NCBI GenBank assembly: GCA_001310455.1
Contig: BAXG01000033.1
Location: 1-64,000 of the forward strand
Length of the DNA stretch: 64,000 nt
Source of the DNA: Photobacterium sp. JCM 19050
GTDB taxonomy: Bacteria > Pseudomonadota > Gammaproteobacteria > Enterobacterales > Vibrionaceae
Direction: 5' to 3'
Position numbers and translations under genes: made by a program. The notes under the pieces are model-generated. The model had not been told where the DNA came from. It was given only the letters and a program-made list of their open reading frames with translations, and searched no databases. Below, piece after piece: positions 31,566 to 40,834 of this stretch. Numbering within the stretch: position 1 is the stretch's first letter; the number at the start of each line of letters is the position of its first letter.

Positions 31566-31641
31566 TGGTGCCTCGAGGCGGAATCGAACCACCGACACGG
31601 GGATTTTCAATCCCCTGCTCTACCGACTGAGCTATCGAGGC
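31566..31641 (-). tRNA. tRNA-Phe (GAA)
   Basis: 76-base cloverleaf with anticodon GAA in the loop TTGAAAA, acceptor stem GCCTCGA / TCGAGGC and encoded CCA. Its sequence matches the tRNA-Phe copies at 44184 and 44504. It is a solitary gene with its own promoter and a downstream repeat array. Confidence 0.97.
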
Positions 31642-31651
31642 AGCGGAGAGG

Positions 31652-31680
31652 ACTTTATCCTTATCTCCCTGAGGTGTCAA
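31652..31680 (-). promoter_or_regulatory. Sigma-70 promoter of tRNA-Phe
   Basis: On the minus strand: TTGACA (31680-31675), a 17-base spacer and TAAAGT (31657-31652), ten bases before the tRNA 5' end. Confidence 0.8.
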
Positions 31681-31813
31681 ACGCTTAAATCGTATTCCCC
31701 GTTCAAACGCTGTTTTATTGCACTCTGCGCATACCTTCTCTTGAATCCTCTGGCATTCCGGACGCCTAAAAAACTGTATATACATTCTGTTGTTTATCTG
31801 GCATCAAATTTCG

Positions 31814-31833
31814 ATCGTGATTGAGGTCACGAT
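31814..31833. promoter_or_regulatory. CRP-like palindrome
   Basis: ATCGTGA-N6-TCACGAT, a perfect 7-bp inverted repeat with the GTGA-N6-TCAC geometry of CRP-family sites. It departs from the CRP consensus at the outer base of each half. It lies about 215 bases before the first STAS gene. Confidence 0.5.
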
Positions 31834-31899
31834 TATCAATTTTTCCTCGGTAAACGAGAGGTTGGCGCTATCTACATGAAAAAACATGATTAATTCTTT

Positions 31900-31929
31900 A
31901 TTAATCACATTCGGCATATGTGTATTAAT
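31900..31929. promoter_or_regulatory. AT-rich imperfect palindrome upstream of the chemotaxis operon
   Basis: ATTAATCACAT and ATGTGTATTAAT form an inverted repeat broken by one extra base. It looks like a dimeric regulator site; the regulator is unknown. Confidence 0.4.
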
Positions 31930-32047
31930 TGACGTTTCACTTCGCGGTGGCAATACGAATATTTAACAATCGAGCCTATTTTCCCAATCTTGCTACACTT
32001 AGAACTGGCAGGGAAAACTATGCATCCGGACTCATTAAGGAAGTGCC

Positions 32048-32337
32048 ATGGAATTTCGTATCGGTGATGTCGCAGATATCACCCACGTTCTTGATTTGAG
32101 AGAAAGGTTGGTTGCGGCTGTTGAGTCTCTCCCCGCAGGGGAAACACTCAGCTGGATGGTGGGGATGTACACCGGGTCGATTGTGCCGGTTTGCAGTTGC
32201 TGTCAGCAGCACTGGTTGGCTTTAACAATAAATCAGTTACTTGGCGTTGGGAACGGGTTTCACCTGAACTCATTGATGCAGCAAAAGTGTTAGGGCTGGA
32301 GAACTGTCTGAGCTTAGAAGGCAGCAGCCCAGGTTGA
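32048..32337 (+). CDS. STAS domain protein, one frameshift as read
   Basis: First gene of the chemotaxis operon. After repair of one missing base near 32151 it encodes 96 residues that fit a single STAS domain: LDGGDVHRVDCAGLQLLSAAL, then ITW-like strands and LGLENCLSLEG at the end. The position that is a phosphorylatable Ser in anti-anti-sigma factors is Cys46 (DCAGL), so phosphorylation is unlikely. 16 bases separate it from cheY. Role in the pathway is not known; it may be a scaffold or a decoy for the partner-switching proteins at the other end of the operon. Confidence 0.75.
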
Positions 32338-32353
32338 TAACGCAGGAGGCATA

Positions 32354-32713
32354 ATGCACAAAATTCTCGCAGCGGACGATTCCGTTTCTATCCGTCAGAT
32401 GGTCAGCCATACCTTAAAAGAAGCCGGCTACATGGTGGAAACTGCAAATGATGGTGCAGAGGCGTTGAATAAAGCCAAGACAGGCAAATTTGACGTGATT
32501 ATTTCGGATGTAAACATGCCGGTAATGGACGGCCTGGAGTTTGTCCGTCAGTTACGTACGGTACCCCAGTACAAGTTCACGCCTATTCTCATGCTGACGA
32601 CGGAAACCTCGTCAGAGAAAAAATCACAAGGTAAAGCGGCCGGCGCGACCGGTTGGATCGTTAAGCCGTTTAATCCCGATACGCTGCTCAAAACGCTGCA
32701 GCGCGTATTGTAA
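32354..32713 (+). CDS. cheY: CheY-type single-domain response regulator
   Basis: 119-residue receiver with acidic pocket ADDS (Asp8-Asp9), phospho-acceptor Asp52, the Thr of MLTTE and Lys in VKPF. Phosphorylated by the CheA encoded 23 bases downstream. AGGAGG precedes the ATG. In clusters of this type the output is often not the flagellar motor, so the target is open. Confidence 0.92.
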   Translation: MHKILAADDSVSIRQMVSHTLKEAGYMVETANDGAEALNKAKTGKFDVIISDVNMPVMDGLEFVRQLRTVPQYKFTPILMLTTETSSEKKSQGKAAGATGWIVKPFNPDTLLKTLQRVL

Positions 32714-32736
32714 GGAAACCGGACCGGGGGGCTGCG

Positions 32737-34857
32737 ATGTCTTTAGACATGGCGCAACTGCGCGCAATTTTTTATCAGGAATGCCGGGAAAACCTGGAAG
32801 TTCTCGAGCGTGAGCTGCTGGACTTCGATGCAGAGACCGCAGACCCTGAAACGATCAATACGATTTTCAGGGCGGCGCACTCCATCAAAGGCGGCAGTGC
32901 CACCTTTGAGTTGGGTGACATTGCCGACTTTACCCACGTAATGGAAACATTGCTCGATGAGGTGAGGGACGGCAAAAGGACGCTGGATGCGAGCTCTGTC
33001 GATTTGCTGCTTAAAGGTGGCGACTGCATTGCTGATATGTTGGCAGCGCACGAATCCGGTGAGCCATTCGACCCAACCGAACGAGACACCATTGAAAAGG
33101 CATTGCAGCAACTGCTCGACGGGGCGTCAGAAACTGCTGCTCCGGTTGAAGCCCCGGCAGAGGTTGTCGAACAGAACGCTGAACCGGAAACGGGCAACTG
33201 GGTTATTCAGTTCAAACCGCTGAAAGATATTTTCTTCAGTGGTAACGATCCGCTCCGGCTTATCCGTGAACTGGCAGAGCTGGATGAAGGCGTCGGTATT
33301 GTCTGCCATGTCGATGCGTTACCCGATATGGATGCGATGGAGCCAGAGCTGTGCTACCTCCACTGGGAAATCAGGATGGGAGGTTTCGTTGAGCGGGCTG
33401 ATATCGAGGAAGTGTTTGAATGGGTTGAGGATGAATGTGACCTCATTATAAACAGGGGTGACGCAGCTGTAGGGGATGCCCAAGAATCTCCGGTTGTGCA
33501 GACTCCTCCCCAAGTGCCGGAACCTGTTGCCGCGCCCGTGGTTGTTGAAACTAAACAGGCGGAAGCCGAAGCGCCCAAAAAAGAGACTCAACCCGCCTCG
33601 GCCGCAAAAGCTGCTGCACCCGTTGCGAAAAAAGCAAACAAGCAGGAAGCCGGCGTATCGTCAATCCGGGTCGATATCGACAAGATCGATAACCTGATCA
33701 ATCTGGTGGGAGAGCTGGTAATCACCCAGTCCATGTTGACGGAGCTTAGCCAGGATTTTACGCCGGATAAGCTGGCCGGACTTAAATCCGGGCTGGATCA
33801 ACTGCTGCAAAACACCAAAGAGTTACAGGAAAGCGTCCTTAACATCCGGATGCTTCCCATCAGTTTTGCGTTTAACCGCTTCCCCCGGCTTATCCGGGAT
33901 TTATCCGCCCAACTTGGCAAGAAGGTGGAGCTCAATATTTCGGGTGAACATACTGAGCTCGACAAAACGGTTCTTGAACGGATTACCGATCCTCTGGTTC
34001 ACCTGGTGCGAAATGCCATTGACCATGGCATCGAGCAACCTCGTGAGCGACTCGGGAAAGAGAAACCAGAGCACGGTACGGTATCCCTCAATGCGTACCA
34101 CCAAAGCGGCTCGATCATGATTGAAGTGCGGGATGACGGTGCCGGTCTGAATAAAGAAAAGCTGTGGTCCAAAGCGCAGCAAAAAGGCATTGTCCCGCCG
34201 GATTTGTCCATGAGTGATTGGACAGACAGCCAGATCTTCAACATCATTTTTGCCCCCGGTTTATCTACCGCCGCAGAGGTTTCAGACGTGTCCGGCCGTG
34301 GTGTTGGCATGGATGTGGTGCGGCGGAATATTGAAGATCTCGGTGGCAACATCGAAGTGGAATCTGAAATTGATAACGGCAGCCTGTTCAGAATAAGCCT
34401 TCCTTTGACATTGGCGATCCTCGATGGTCAGTTGGTTCGCCTTTGCGAGCAGATCTTTGTTGTGCCACTGGTTTCAATCGTGGAATCGATCCAAATCGAT
34501 GCTTCACGGATCAAAGTGGTATCCGGTGGCGTGGAACTCTACCGGCTGCGTGAAAATAACATCCCGATTCTGCGGCTTCAGGATGAGCTCCAGCTGGGCA
34601 AAAGTTCAAGCCTGGACGACAAACTGCTTTGTGTGGTCGAAGCCGGAAATAACCAGGTTGGCTTGTTGCTCGACGATCTACTTGGCCAGCAACAGGTGGT
34701 TATTAAAAGCCTGGAAACCAACTATACCCGGGTTCCCGGATTTTCCGGAGCCACCATTCTCGGTGACGGTTCGGTCTCTCTGATCCTCGATGTACAAGGC
34801 ATGATTTCGGGTTTCCTTTCCAGGATCGCTGACGGCAAATCCACCAAGGCAGCATAG
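32737..34857 (+). CDS. cheA: Chemotaxis-type histidine kinase CheA
   Basis: 706-residue kinase. Hpt domain with His48 (AAHSIKGG), a second conserved domain at about 150-235 (CheA P2-like), a Pro/Ala/Glu-rich linker (about 245-300), the dimerisation domain, the ATPase (N-box HLVRNAIDHGIEQP, then DDGAG and SGRGVGMD) and a C-terminal CheW-like domain. Intact as read. It should phosphorylate CheY, CheB and possibly the response regulator-phosphatase at the end of the operon. Confidence 0.95.
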   Translation: MSLDMAQLRAIFYQECRENLEVLERELLDFDAETADPETINTIFRAAHSIKGGSATFELGDIADFTHVMETLLDEVRDGKRTLDASSVDLLLKGGDCIADMLAAHESGEPFDPTERDTIEKALQQLLDGASETAAPVEAPAEVVEQNAEPETGNWVIQFKPLKDIFFSGNDPLRLIRELAELDEGVGIVCHVDALPDMDAMEPELCYLHWEIRMGGFVERADIEEVFEWVEDECDLIINRGDAAVGDAQESPVVQTPPQVPEPVAAPVVVETKQAEAEAPKKETQPASAAKAAAPVAKKANKQEAGVSSIRVDIDKIDNLINLVGELVITQSMLTELSQDFTPDKLAGLKSGLDQLLQNTKELQESVLNIRMLPISFAFNRFPRLIRDLSAQLGKKVELNISGEHTELDKTVLERITDPLVHLVRNAIDHGIEQPRERLGKEKPEHGTVSLNAYHQSGSIMIEVRDDGAGLNKEKLWSKAQQKGIVPPDLSMSDWTDSQIFNIIFAPGLSTAAEVSDVSGRGVGMDVVRRNIEDLGGNIEVESEIDNGSLFRISLPLTLAILDGQLVRLCEQIFVVPLVSIVESIQIDASRIKVVSGGVELYRLRENNIPILRLQDELQLGKSSSLDDKLLCVVEAGNNQVGLLLDDLLGQQQVVIKSLETNYTRVPGFSGATILGDGSVSLILDVQGMISGFLSRIADGKSTKAA

Positions 34858-34871
34858 AGGGAGATAGGGGT

Positions 34872-35405
34872 ATGGAAAGCATCGACAGCCTGATGGAAAA
34901 CGCCCAGGAAAATGACTTTACCGTGGTTGGGAATGACTATTTGAGTTTTTGCCTCGGTGATGAGCTCTATGCCGTTGATATCAAAAAAGTTGAAGAGATT
35001 CGGGTTTGGGAGCAACCCACACCGATACCGAAATCGCCTCATTACTTGTGCGGTGTCATCAACCTGCGCGGCATGATCGTTCCCATCATGGATTTGCGAG
35101 CCCGGTTTAGCTTGGGGGAGGCGGAATACCTGCCAACCACGGTGGTATTGATCCTGCGGGCTGGGCAAGAGGCGGGCAACCGGACGATGGGGATTGTGGC
35201 GGATGCGGTGTCTGATGTGGTTAACGATTCCGGCTTGGCCTTGACGCCGGCACTTGGGGATTCACAGGTTACGCCGTTTATTTCCGGGCTGCTGACGCTG
35301 AATGAGCATGTGCTGTCGGTATTTAACGTCGACAGTCTTCTGTTGGTTGAAACCATGCTGGCCGGGCAGGGATCCGGTCTCAGTCTGGTCTACCAGAGTA
35401 AATGA
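34872..35405 (+). CDS. cheW: Coupling protein CheW (first copy)
   Basis: 177-residue CheW-domain protein that links receptors to CheA. It has the extended N-terminus MESIDSLMENAQENDF before the domain and typical CGVINLRGMIVPIMDL. GAGGGAGAT lies upstream. One of two cheW genes in tandem. Confidence 0.93.
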   Translation: MESIDSLMENAQENDFTVVGNDYLSFCLGDELYAVDIKKVEEIRVWEQPTPIPKSPHYLCGVINLRGMIVPIMDLRARFSLGEAEYLPTTVVLILRAGQEAGNRTMGIVADAVSDVVNDSGLALTPALGDSQVTPFISGLLTLNEHVLSVFNVDSLLLVETMLAGQGSGLSLVYQSK

Positions 35406-35415
35406 GGAGCGCACC

Positions 35416-35889
35416 ATGATGGGGAACAGCAGTGAATACCTCGGATTTACCCTGGAAGGTGAGGAATATGGAATCGATATCCTCGCCGTCAGGGAAGTGC
35501 GCGGTTGGACTGACGTAAGGCAGCTTCCTGAGAGCCCGGACTACTTGCTCGGGGTTCTGGACCTGCGCGGGGAATATGTCCCTGTTGTTGATCTGCGACG
35601 CTGTTTTTCGATGCCGGCGGCAGATATCGGGCCAACAACCGTGCTGATCATTGTCCGGAACGCCGATGGGCAGTCATTGGGCATCATTGTAGATGCAGTC
35701 TCTGAGGTCTACGAAATGGAGGCCGGCCAGATTAAACCACCGCCGGAAGTTGTGAAATTCGACCGGAGGTATATCGAAGGCATTACTGAGGTATCAGGAA
35801 AACACGTAGTTCTTATTCGCCTGGAGCAGCTGTTTGACTTCACGGCACTGACAATGGCAGTGAGCGCCGAAACAGTTAGCGAGGAATAG
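35416..35889 (+). CDS. cheW: Coupling protein CheW (second copy)
   Basis: 157 residues, starting at ATG 35416 after GGAG; the frame is open further upstream but overlaps the first cheW. Contains YGIDILAVREVRGW and LGVLDLRGEYVPVVDL. The two CheW copies may couple the soluble and the membrane receptors separately, or build a mixed array; that is inference. Confidence 0.93.
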   Translation: MMGNSSEYLGFTLEGEEYGIDILAVREVRGWTDVRQLPESPDYLLGVLDLRGEYVPVVDLRRCFSMPAADIGPTTVLIIVRNADGQSLGIIVDAVSEVYEMEAGQIKPPPEVVKFDRRYIEGITEVSGKHVVLIRLEQLFDFTALTMAVSAETVSEE

Positions 35890-35891
35890 AT

Positions 35892-38271
35892 ATGGCTTGG
35901 TGGACATCTCACAAAAATAACGAGCAGTTGGCAAAATTACAAAAAGAAGCAGAGCAAAATTCATTGATGCTGAGAGCGCTTGAGAGTGCCCAGACAGCCT
36001 GATGATGGTCGACCGTGATTTCAAAATCACTTACCTCAACCAACGCTCGCTGAAACTCCTTCAACAGCATGAAGCTTTGTTCAGGAAGCACTGGCCGAAT
36101 TTCAACGCTCAAAAAGAGGCTTTGATCGGAACCTGTATCGATATGTTCCACAAAGACCCGAATCACCAGCGGCAGCTTTTATCTAACCCGGCCAACCTGC
36201 CCTACAAAACAACCATCACTATTGACGATGTTTCCCTGGAACTCAATGTCAGTGCGCTTATAGATGAATCCGGGAACTATATCGGGAACACCCTGGAGTG
36301 GGACGATGTGACTGAGGTTCGCAAGAACCAGAATGAAGTTGCCCGCCTGAAAGCTGCGGTAGGCCAGGCCATGACAGCGATGGTCATGATCGACCGCGAT
36401 TTTAATATCACCTATATGAACGGTGAAACACTTACCCTGTTCAGAAAGTATGAGGCGGAATTCCGCTCGGTCTGGCCGGGCTTCACCGCATCTGAAGAGT
36501 GGTTGATGGGACGTTGCATCGATGATTTCCACCGCAATCCGGCTCATCAACGGGCCATGCTTGCCGACCCGGGTAATCTGCCCTATTCAACGGATATCTC
36601 TGTCGGAGATATAAAAATCGAACTCAATGTTTCTGCCATTATGGACAGCAACGGCCAGTACATAGGAAACACCCTCGAGTGGAGAGATGTAACGGCGATT
36701 CGAGCGAATGAAATTCAGGTCGGCCGTTTGGTGTCTGCCGTCGAAGGGATGACGACTAACCTGATGATGGCTGATAAAGATGGGATCATTCAATACCTTA
36801 ACCCGTCGCTTAAAAAGTTACTTAACTCCCGTGCCTCTGAGCTCCGCGGTATGTTCCCGGGCTTTGATGTCGATGCCCTGGTGGGAAGAAGTATCGATTC
36901 ATTCCACAAGAATCCGGCTCACCAGCGTGGCATTATCAGCGACCCTTCACGCATGCCTTACACCGCAAACATCCGGGTTGGCAGCCTGAGTTTCAGTCTT
37001 ACGTGCATTGCTATGCATGACTCAAGCGGCAATTTCATCGGGCCAGCCTGCAATGGGAAGATGTGACGGAACAACTGGACGGCCAGCAACAGGTTGAAAA
37101 GCTGATTACCAATGCGTCTTCCGGAAGGCTTGACGAGCGCATAGACACCAGCCGTTACAGCGGATTTATGGCACAGCTGGGTGATGGCGTTAACCAACTC
37201 CTCGACTCGGTGGTTGATCCGGTAAACCAGTGTATTGATGTCATGAGCCGGGTCTCAGAAGGTAACCTGAATACCTGTATGCCGGAAGAATACGGCGGTG
37301 ATTTTGCGCGCCTTTCAGAGGCCGTAAATACCTCCATCATGAATATCCGTCAGATGGTAGAGAAGATTACCCAGTCGGCAGCCCGGGTTGCCAACGCATC
37401 CGGTGAGATTGCTGAAGGTAATGACGACCTCAGCAAACGTACCGAAGATCAGGCGGCCAGCTTGCAGGAGACCTCTGCGAGCATGGAGCAGATGACCGGC
37501 ACCGTGAAGCAAAACGCCAGCAGTGCCAAAGAAGCCAACCAGTTGGCAGACAACGCAACGGACAAGGCAAAACGCGGCGGGAATGTGGTGAAAAACACCG
37601 TCTCTGCGATGGCGGAAATTAACGATGCCAGCAAAAAGATTGCCGACATCATTGGCGTTATTGATGAAATTGCCTTCCAGACAAACCTTCTTGCACTGAA
37701 TGCTGCGGTAGAAGCTGCCCGGGCTGGTGAGCAAGGACGTGGTTTTGCCGTTGTGGCCGGTGAGGTCAGGAATCTGGCGCAGCGAAGTGCCGGGGCCGCC
37801 AAGGAAATTAAAGACCTTATCAAGGACAGCGTAGACAAGGTGGCAGAAGGCTCCCGTCTGGTGGATGAATCCGGAGATATGCTTGAGGAAATAGTCGCGG
37901 CAGTGAACAGTGTGTCCGACCTGATTGCCCGCATTGATACTGCCAGCCAGGAACAGGCAACCGGTATTGATGAGATAACCCGCGCCGTGTCCAAGATGGA
38001 TGAAATGACCCAGCAAAATGCAGCCTTGGTTGAGGAAGCGTCAGCGGCCAGCCAGTCGCTCAAGCAAGAGGGAACCGAGCTCCTCAGTCTGGTCAGCTTC
38101 TTCCACCTTGATTCCAGCCCATCCCAGTTGGCATCGCCGTCTATCGCAGATCCTGTGCCCGCAACGGTGGTCGAAACCAATTTCGGGGACAAGAACAAAG
38201 CGACCCGGGCGAAGGCTGTGAGTGGTGGCGCTCCCTTGCCACAAGATGACGATGATTGGCAGGAGTTCTGA
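35892..38271 (+). CDS. aer2: Soluble Aer2-like chemoreceptor with three PAS domains, two frameshifts as read
   Basis: After repair a 793-residue cytoplasmic receptor with no membrane helix. Three tandem PAS domains (about 28-150, 151-270, 271-390) each keep the His pair of haem-binding Aer2 PAS domains ([24 protein letters not shown]) and the Trp before DVT ([21 protein letters not shown]) that contacts oxygen in Aer2. HAMP-like linkers and a full MCP signalling hairpin ([20 protein letters not shown]) follow. The tail DWQEF is a CheR/CheB-binding pentapeptide. One base is missing near 35999 (AQTALMMVDRD) and one G near 37043 (GNFIGASLQWED). V. cholerae Aer2 has two such PAS domains by my recollection; three is unusual. 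Confidence 0.9.
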
Positions 38272-38291
38272 CGGCTAGAGGGGAGCAACGT

Positions 38292-39119
38292 ATGAATATA
38301 GCCGTAGAACGAGAGTTTGATTTTTCCAGGCAGGACTTTGCTTTCATACGGGAAATGATGCTGAGGGAGACAGGTATCTCCCTCGGGGATGGCAAGATGA
38401 CCATGGTTTATGGTCGTCTTTGCCGCCGGATACGCGAGCTTGAACTGAACAGCGTCGGGCAGTATCTCCAGATGATTGGGGAATCAGCCGTTGAGCGGGA
38501 GAAGTTCGTCAATGCGCTGACGACCAACCGGACGCAGTTTTTCCGGGAAAGCCACCACTTTGAGTATCTCCAACACAAATTGATACCTGAATGGAAGCGC
38601 CGGCCTAAACCTATCCGTATCTGGTCTGCCGGGTGTTCGACCGGCGAAGAACCTTACACCATTGCATCAGTACTCAAATACGAGGGTTTGCTGGATGGAG
38701 GCTGGGACATCTCCATACTGGCGACAGACCTTGATACACAGGTGTTGTCAAAAGCCAAGAAAGGTGAATACCCGATTACTGATTCCCGTGGCATTCCAGA
38801 GCCGTTTTTGAAATCGGCGTTTGTCCGTGGAAGGGGGAGTCATGAAGGGGTGTTTAAAGCGAAGGCCGAAGTTCAGCATTTCATCAGGTTCCAGCAACTG
38901 AACCTGCTGCATGAATGGCCATTTAAAACCCAGTTCGACGTGATCTTCTGTCGCAACGTGATGATCTATTTCCAGCGGGATACCCAGCAAACGCTACTGT
39001 GCCGGTATTACAGCCACCTTCGTACCGGAGGCGCGCTGTTCATCGGCCATTCTGAGTCCATTGGTGAAGTAGGCAGCAAGCTTACCAATGTCTGTCACAC
39101 CGGTTTTATCAAGCCTTAA
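38292..39119 (+). CDS. cheR: Chemoreceptor methyltransferase CheR
   Basis: SAM-dependent methyltransferase that adapts receptors by methylating glutamates. 275 residues from ATG 38292 (MNIAVEREFDF) after GGGGAG. Motif I is WSAGCSTGEEPYT; the domain ends with FCRNVMIYF and GHSES. The pentapeptide at the end of the Aer2-like receptor just upstream is its probable docking site. Confidence 0.94.
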   Translation: MNIAVEREFDFSRQDFAFIREMMLRETGISLGDGKMTMVYGRLCRRIRELELNSVGQYLQMIGESAVEREKFVNALTTNRTQFFRESHHFEYLQHKLIPEWKRRPKPIRIWSAGCSTGEEPYTIASVLKYEGLLDGGWDISILATDLDTQVLSKAKKGEYPITDSRGIPEPFLKSAFVRGRGSHEGVFKAKAEVQHFIRFQQLNLLHEWPFKTQFDVIFCRNVMIYFQRDTQQTLLCRYYSHLRTGGALFIGHSESIGEVGSKLTNVCHTGFIKP

Positions 39120-39137
39120 CCCCGGAGACGACATAAG

Positions 39138-39778
39138 ATGCAGTCTATTCTAGCCGCTCATGAAAAACGCAACGAGAGCCTGCACCGGTTTTACCACCCG
39201 ACCTTCCAAAAGGACATGGTCAAGCTTCAGCCCGGGGATGTTTACGTGACAGACAAGCCGGAACTGATCACGACAGGACTGGGCTCCTGCATTGCTGCCT
39301 GCATCTGGGATCCCAAGCTCAGGATAGGCGGGATGAACCACTTTATGTTGCCCTTTCATGGCCATCATGAAGCCATTAAGTGGCACGCGGATGAGTTTGT
39401 CTCTTTTCCTGCCCGTTATGGAAATTATGCCATGGAGATACTGATCAACGCCCTGGTAAGGATGGGATCGAACCGCCCGGATCTTCGCATCAAGGTGTTT
39501 GGCGGTGCGAAAGTCATGGACAGTATCATCGCCATTGGGGAAAAGAACATTGAATTTGTGATGGATTACATCGCACGTGAACAGATGGATCTTGTGAGTT
39601 TTGATTTAGGCAGTACATGCGCTCGCAAAGTGTTGTTTGACCTATAACCGGGAAGGCTTGGGTCAAGCAATTGTCGAAAGAGACAGAAGAGGTCGAAGTC
39701 GAAAAACGCTACGAGCAACGGTTGCTCAAAGAAGGGGACTTTGGCGATAACGATACGGATGCGGAGCTGTTCTCATGA
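39138..39778 (+). CDS. cheD: Receptor glutamine deamidase CheD, one frameshift as read
   Basis: Deamidates receptor glutamines and can act with CheY phosphatases. The catalytic Cys lies in TGLGSCIAACIWD and the His in GGMNHFMLP. As read it stops early at KVLFDL; adding one C near 39641 gives KVLFDPITGKAWVKQL and a 213-residue protein whose TGA overlaps the cheB ATG (ATGA), the usual coupling. CheD next to an Aer2-type receptor is typical of F7-type clusters. Confidence 0.9.
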
Positions 39779-40834
39779 AGAAAAAAACATACAAGGTCAT
39801 TGTGGTCGATGACTCCGCGGTTTACCGGGCGCTGATGACAGAAATGCTCTCATCAGATCCTGAGCTGGAAGTGATTGCGACAGCGGTAGACCCTTACGAA
39901 GCCAGAGAAAAGATAAAACAGCTGAATCCAGACGTTATTACCCTGGATATCGAAATGCCCAAAATGGATGGTATCCAGTTTCTGCGAAATTTGATGCGGT
40001 TGCGTCCGATGCCCGTGGTGATGGTGTCATCCCTTACCCAGCATGGCGCGGAAGCAACGCTGAAAGCGCTGGAAATTGGCGCAATCGACTATGTGCCCAA
40101 GCCGGAAAATGCAGAAGATGCCGCATTGCTGACCAACTACCGGCGTCTGGTGGTGGAGAAAGTGAAAACAGCCGCCCAGGCCAACGTGTTTGCCGGGCCG
40201 ATGAATTTTGCCCGGCAGGAGCCGGAGAAAAAGAAAGGCAAGTTCAATGCCCGTCGCTGTGATGTCATTGCTATCGGCGCATCGACCGGCGGGACGGAAG
40301 CTATCCGGGCTATCCTCAAGCAACTTCCGGAAAAAATGCTCCTATCGTTATCACCCAGCACATCAAAGCTGTATTCAGTAAATCTTTTGCTGACAGGTTG
40401 AATAAAACAGCAAGTTGACGGTTAAAGAACTGGAAGTGGATAAAGCGCCTCTGGTTCCCGGATGCGTCTATGTTGCTCCCGGGGATTGCCATATGGTGGT
40501 AACCAAGCGGGGTGACAGACTTTACGCTGCGCTTCATGAAGCCCCGCCGGTTAACCAGCATCGCCCGGCCGTAGACATCATGTTTTCTTCAGTGGCTGAA
40601 GTAGCCGGCAAACGGGCATTGGGGATTTTACTTACCGGTATGGGTCAGGACGGAGCCGCCGGGCTTCTGGATATGCGTGAGAGCGGCGCCGTGACCGTTG
40701 CTCAGGATCAGGCATCGTCTGTTGTTTGGGGAATGCCGAGGGCCGCCATTGAACGGGATGCGGCAGAACATATTCTCCCGCTCAAAGACGTGGCTGGATT
40801 TATGACGGAGTATGTGTATGAAAAAACAGAATAA
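39775..40834 (+). CDS. cheB: Chemoreceptor methylesterase CheB, two frameshifts as read
   Basis: Response regulator that removes methyl groups from receptors. Receiver with Asp58 ([13 protein letters not shown]) and a methylesterase domain with the catalytic Ser in GASTGG, His in TQHI and Asp in GMGQDGA. One base is missing near 40340 ([16 protein letters not shown]) and one T near 40414 (NKTASLTVKELE). Repaired length is 353 residues. Its end overlaps the start of the next receptor gene. Confidence 0.92.

Larger units (their letters stand above)
31681..32047. other. Intergenic region upstream of the chemotaxis operon
   Basis: 367 bases with no supported gene. It is AT-rich and contains two palindromes (described separately). 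It should hold the promoter of the downstream operon, but no flagellar (sigma-28) or sigma-54 promoter was recognised. Confidence 0.6.

Noticed and set aside
31336..31642. Attachment site of an integrated element at tRNA-Phe
   Set aside because: The flanks carry no integrase, and the repeats are in direct tandem with no cargo between them; an rtT-type array fits better.
37315..38288. Long minus-strand open frames opposite the receptor gene
   Set aside because: They are shadows of the repetitive MCP signalling helix on the plus strand; composition is low-complexity.
40340..40415. Programmed frameshift in cheB
   Set aside because: Two separate one-base losses without a slippery sequence or downstream structure; they match the window-wide error pattern.
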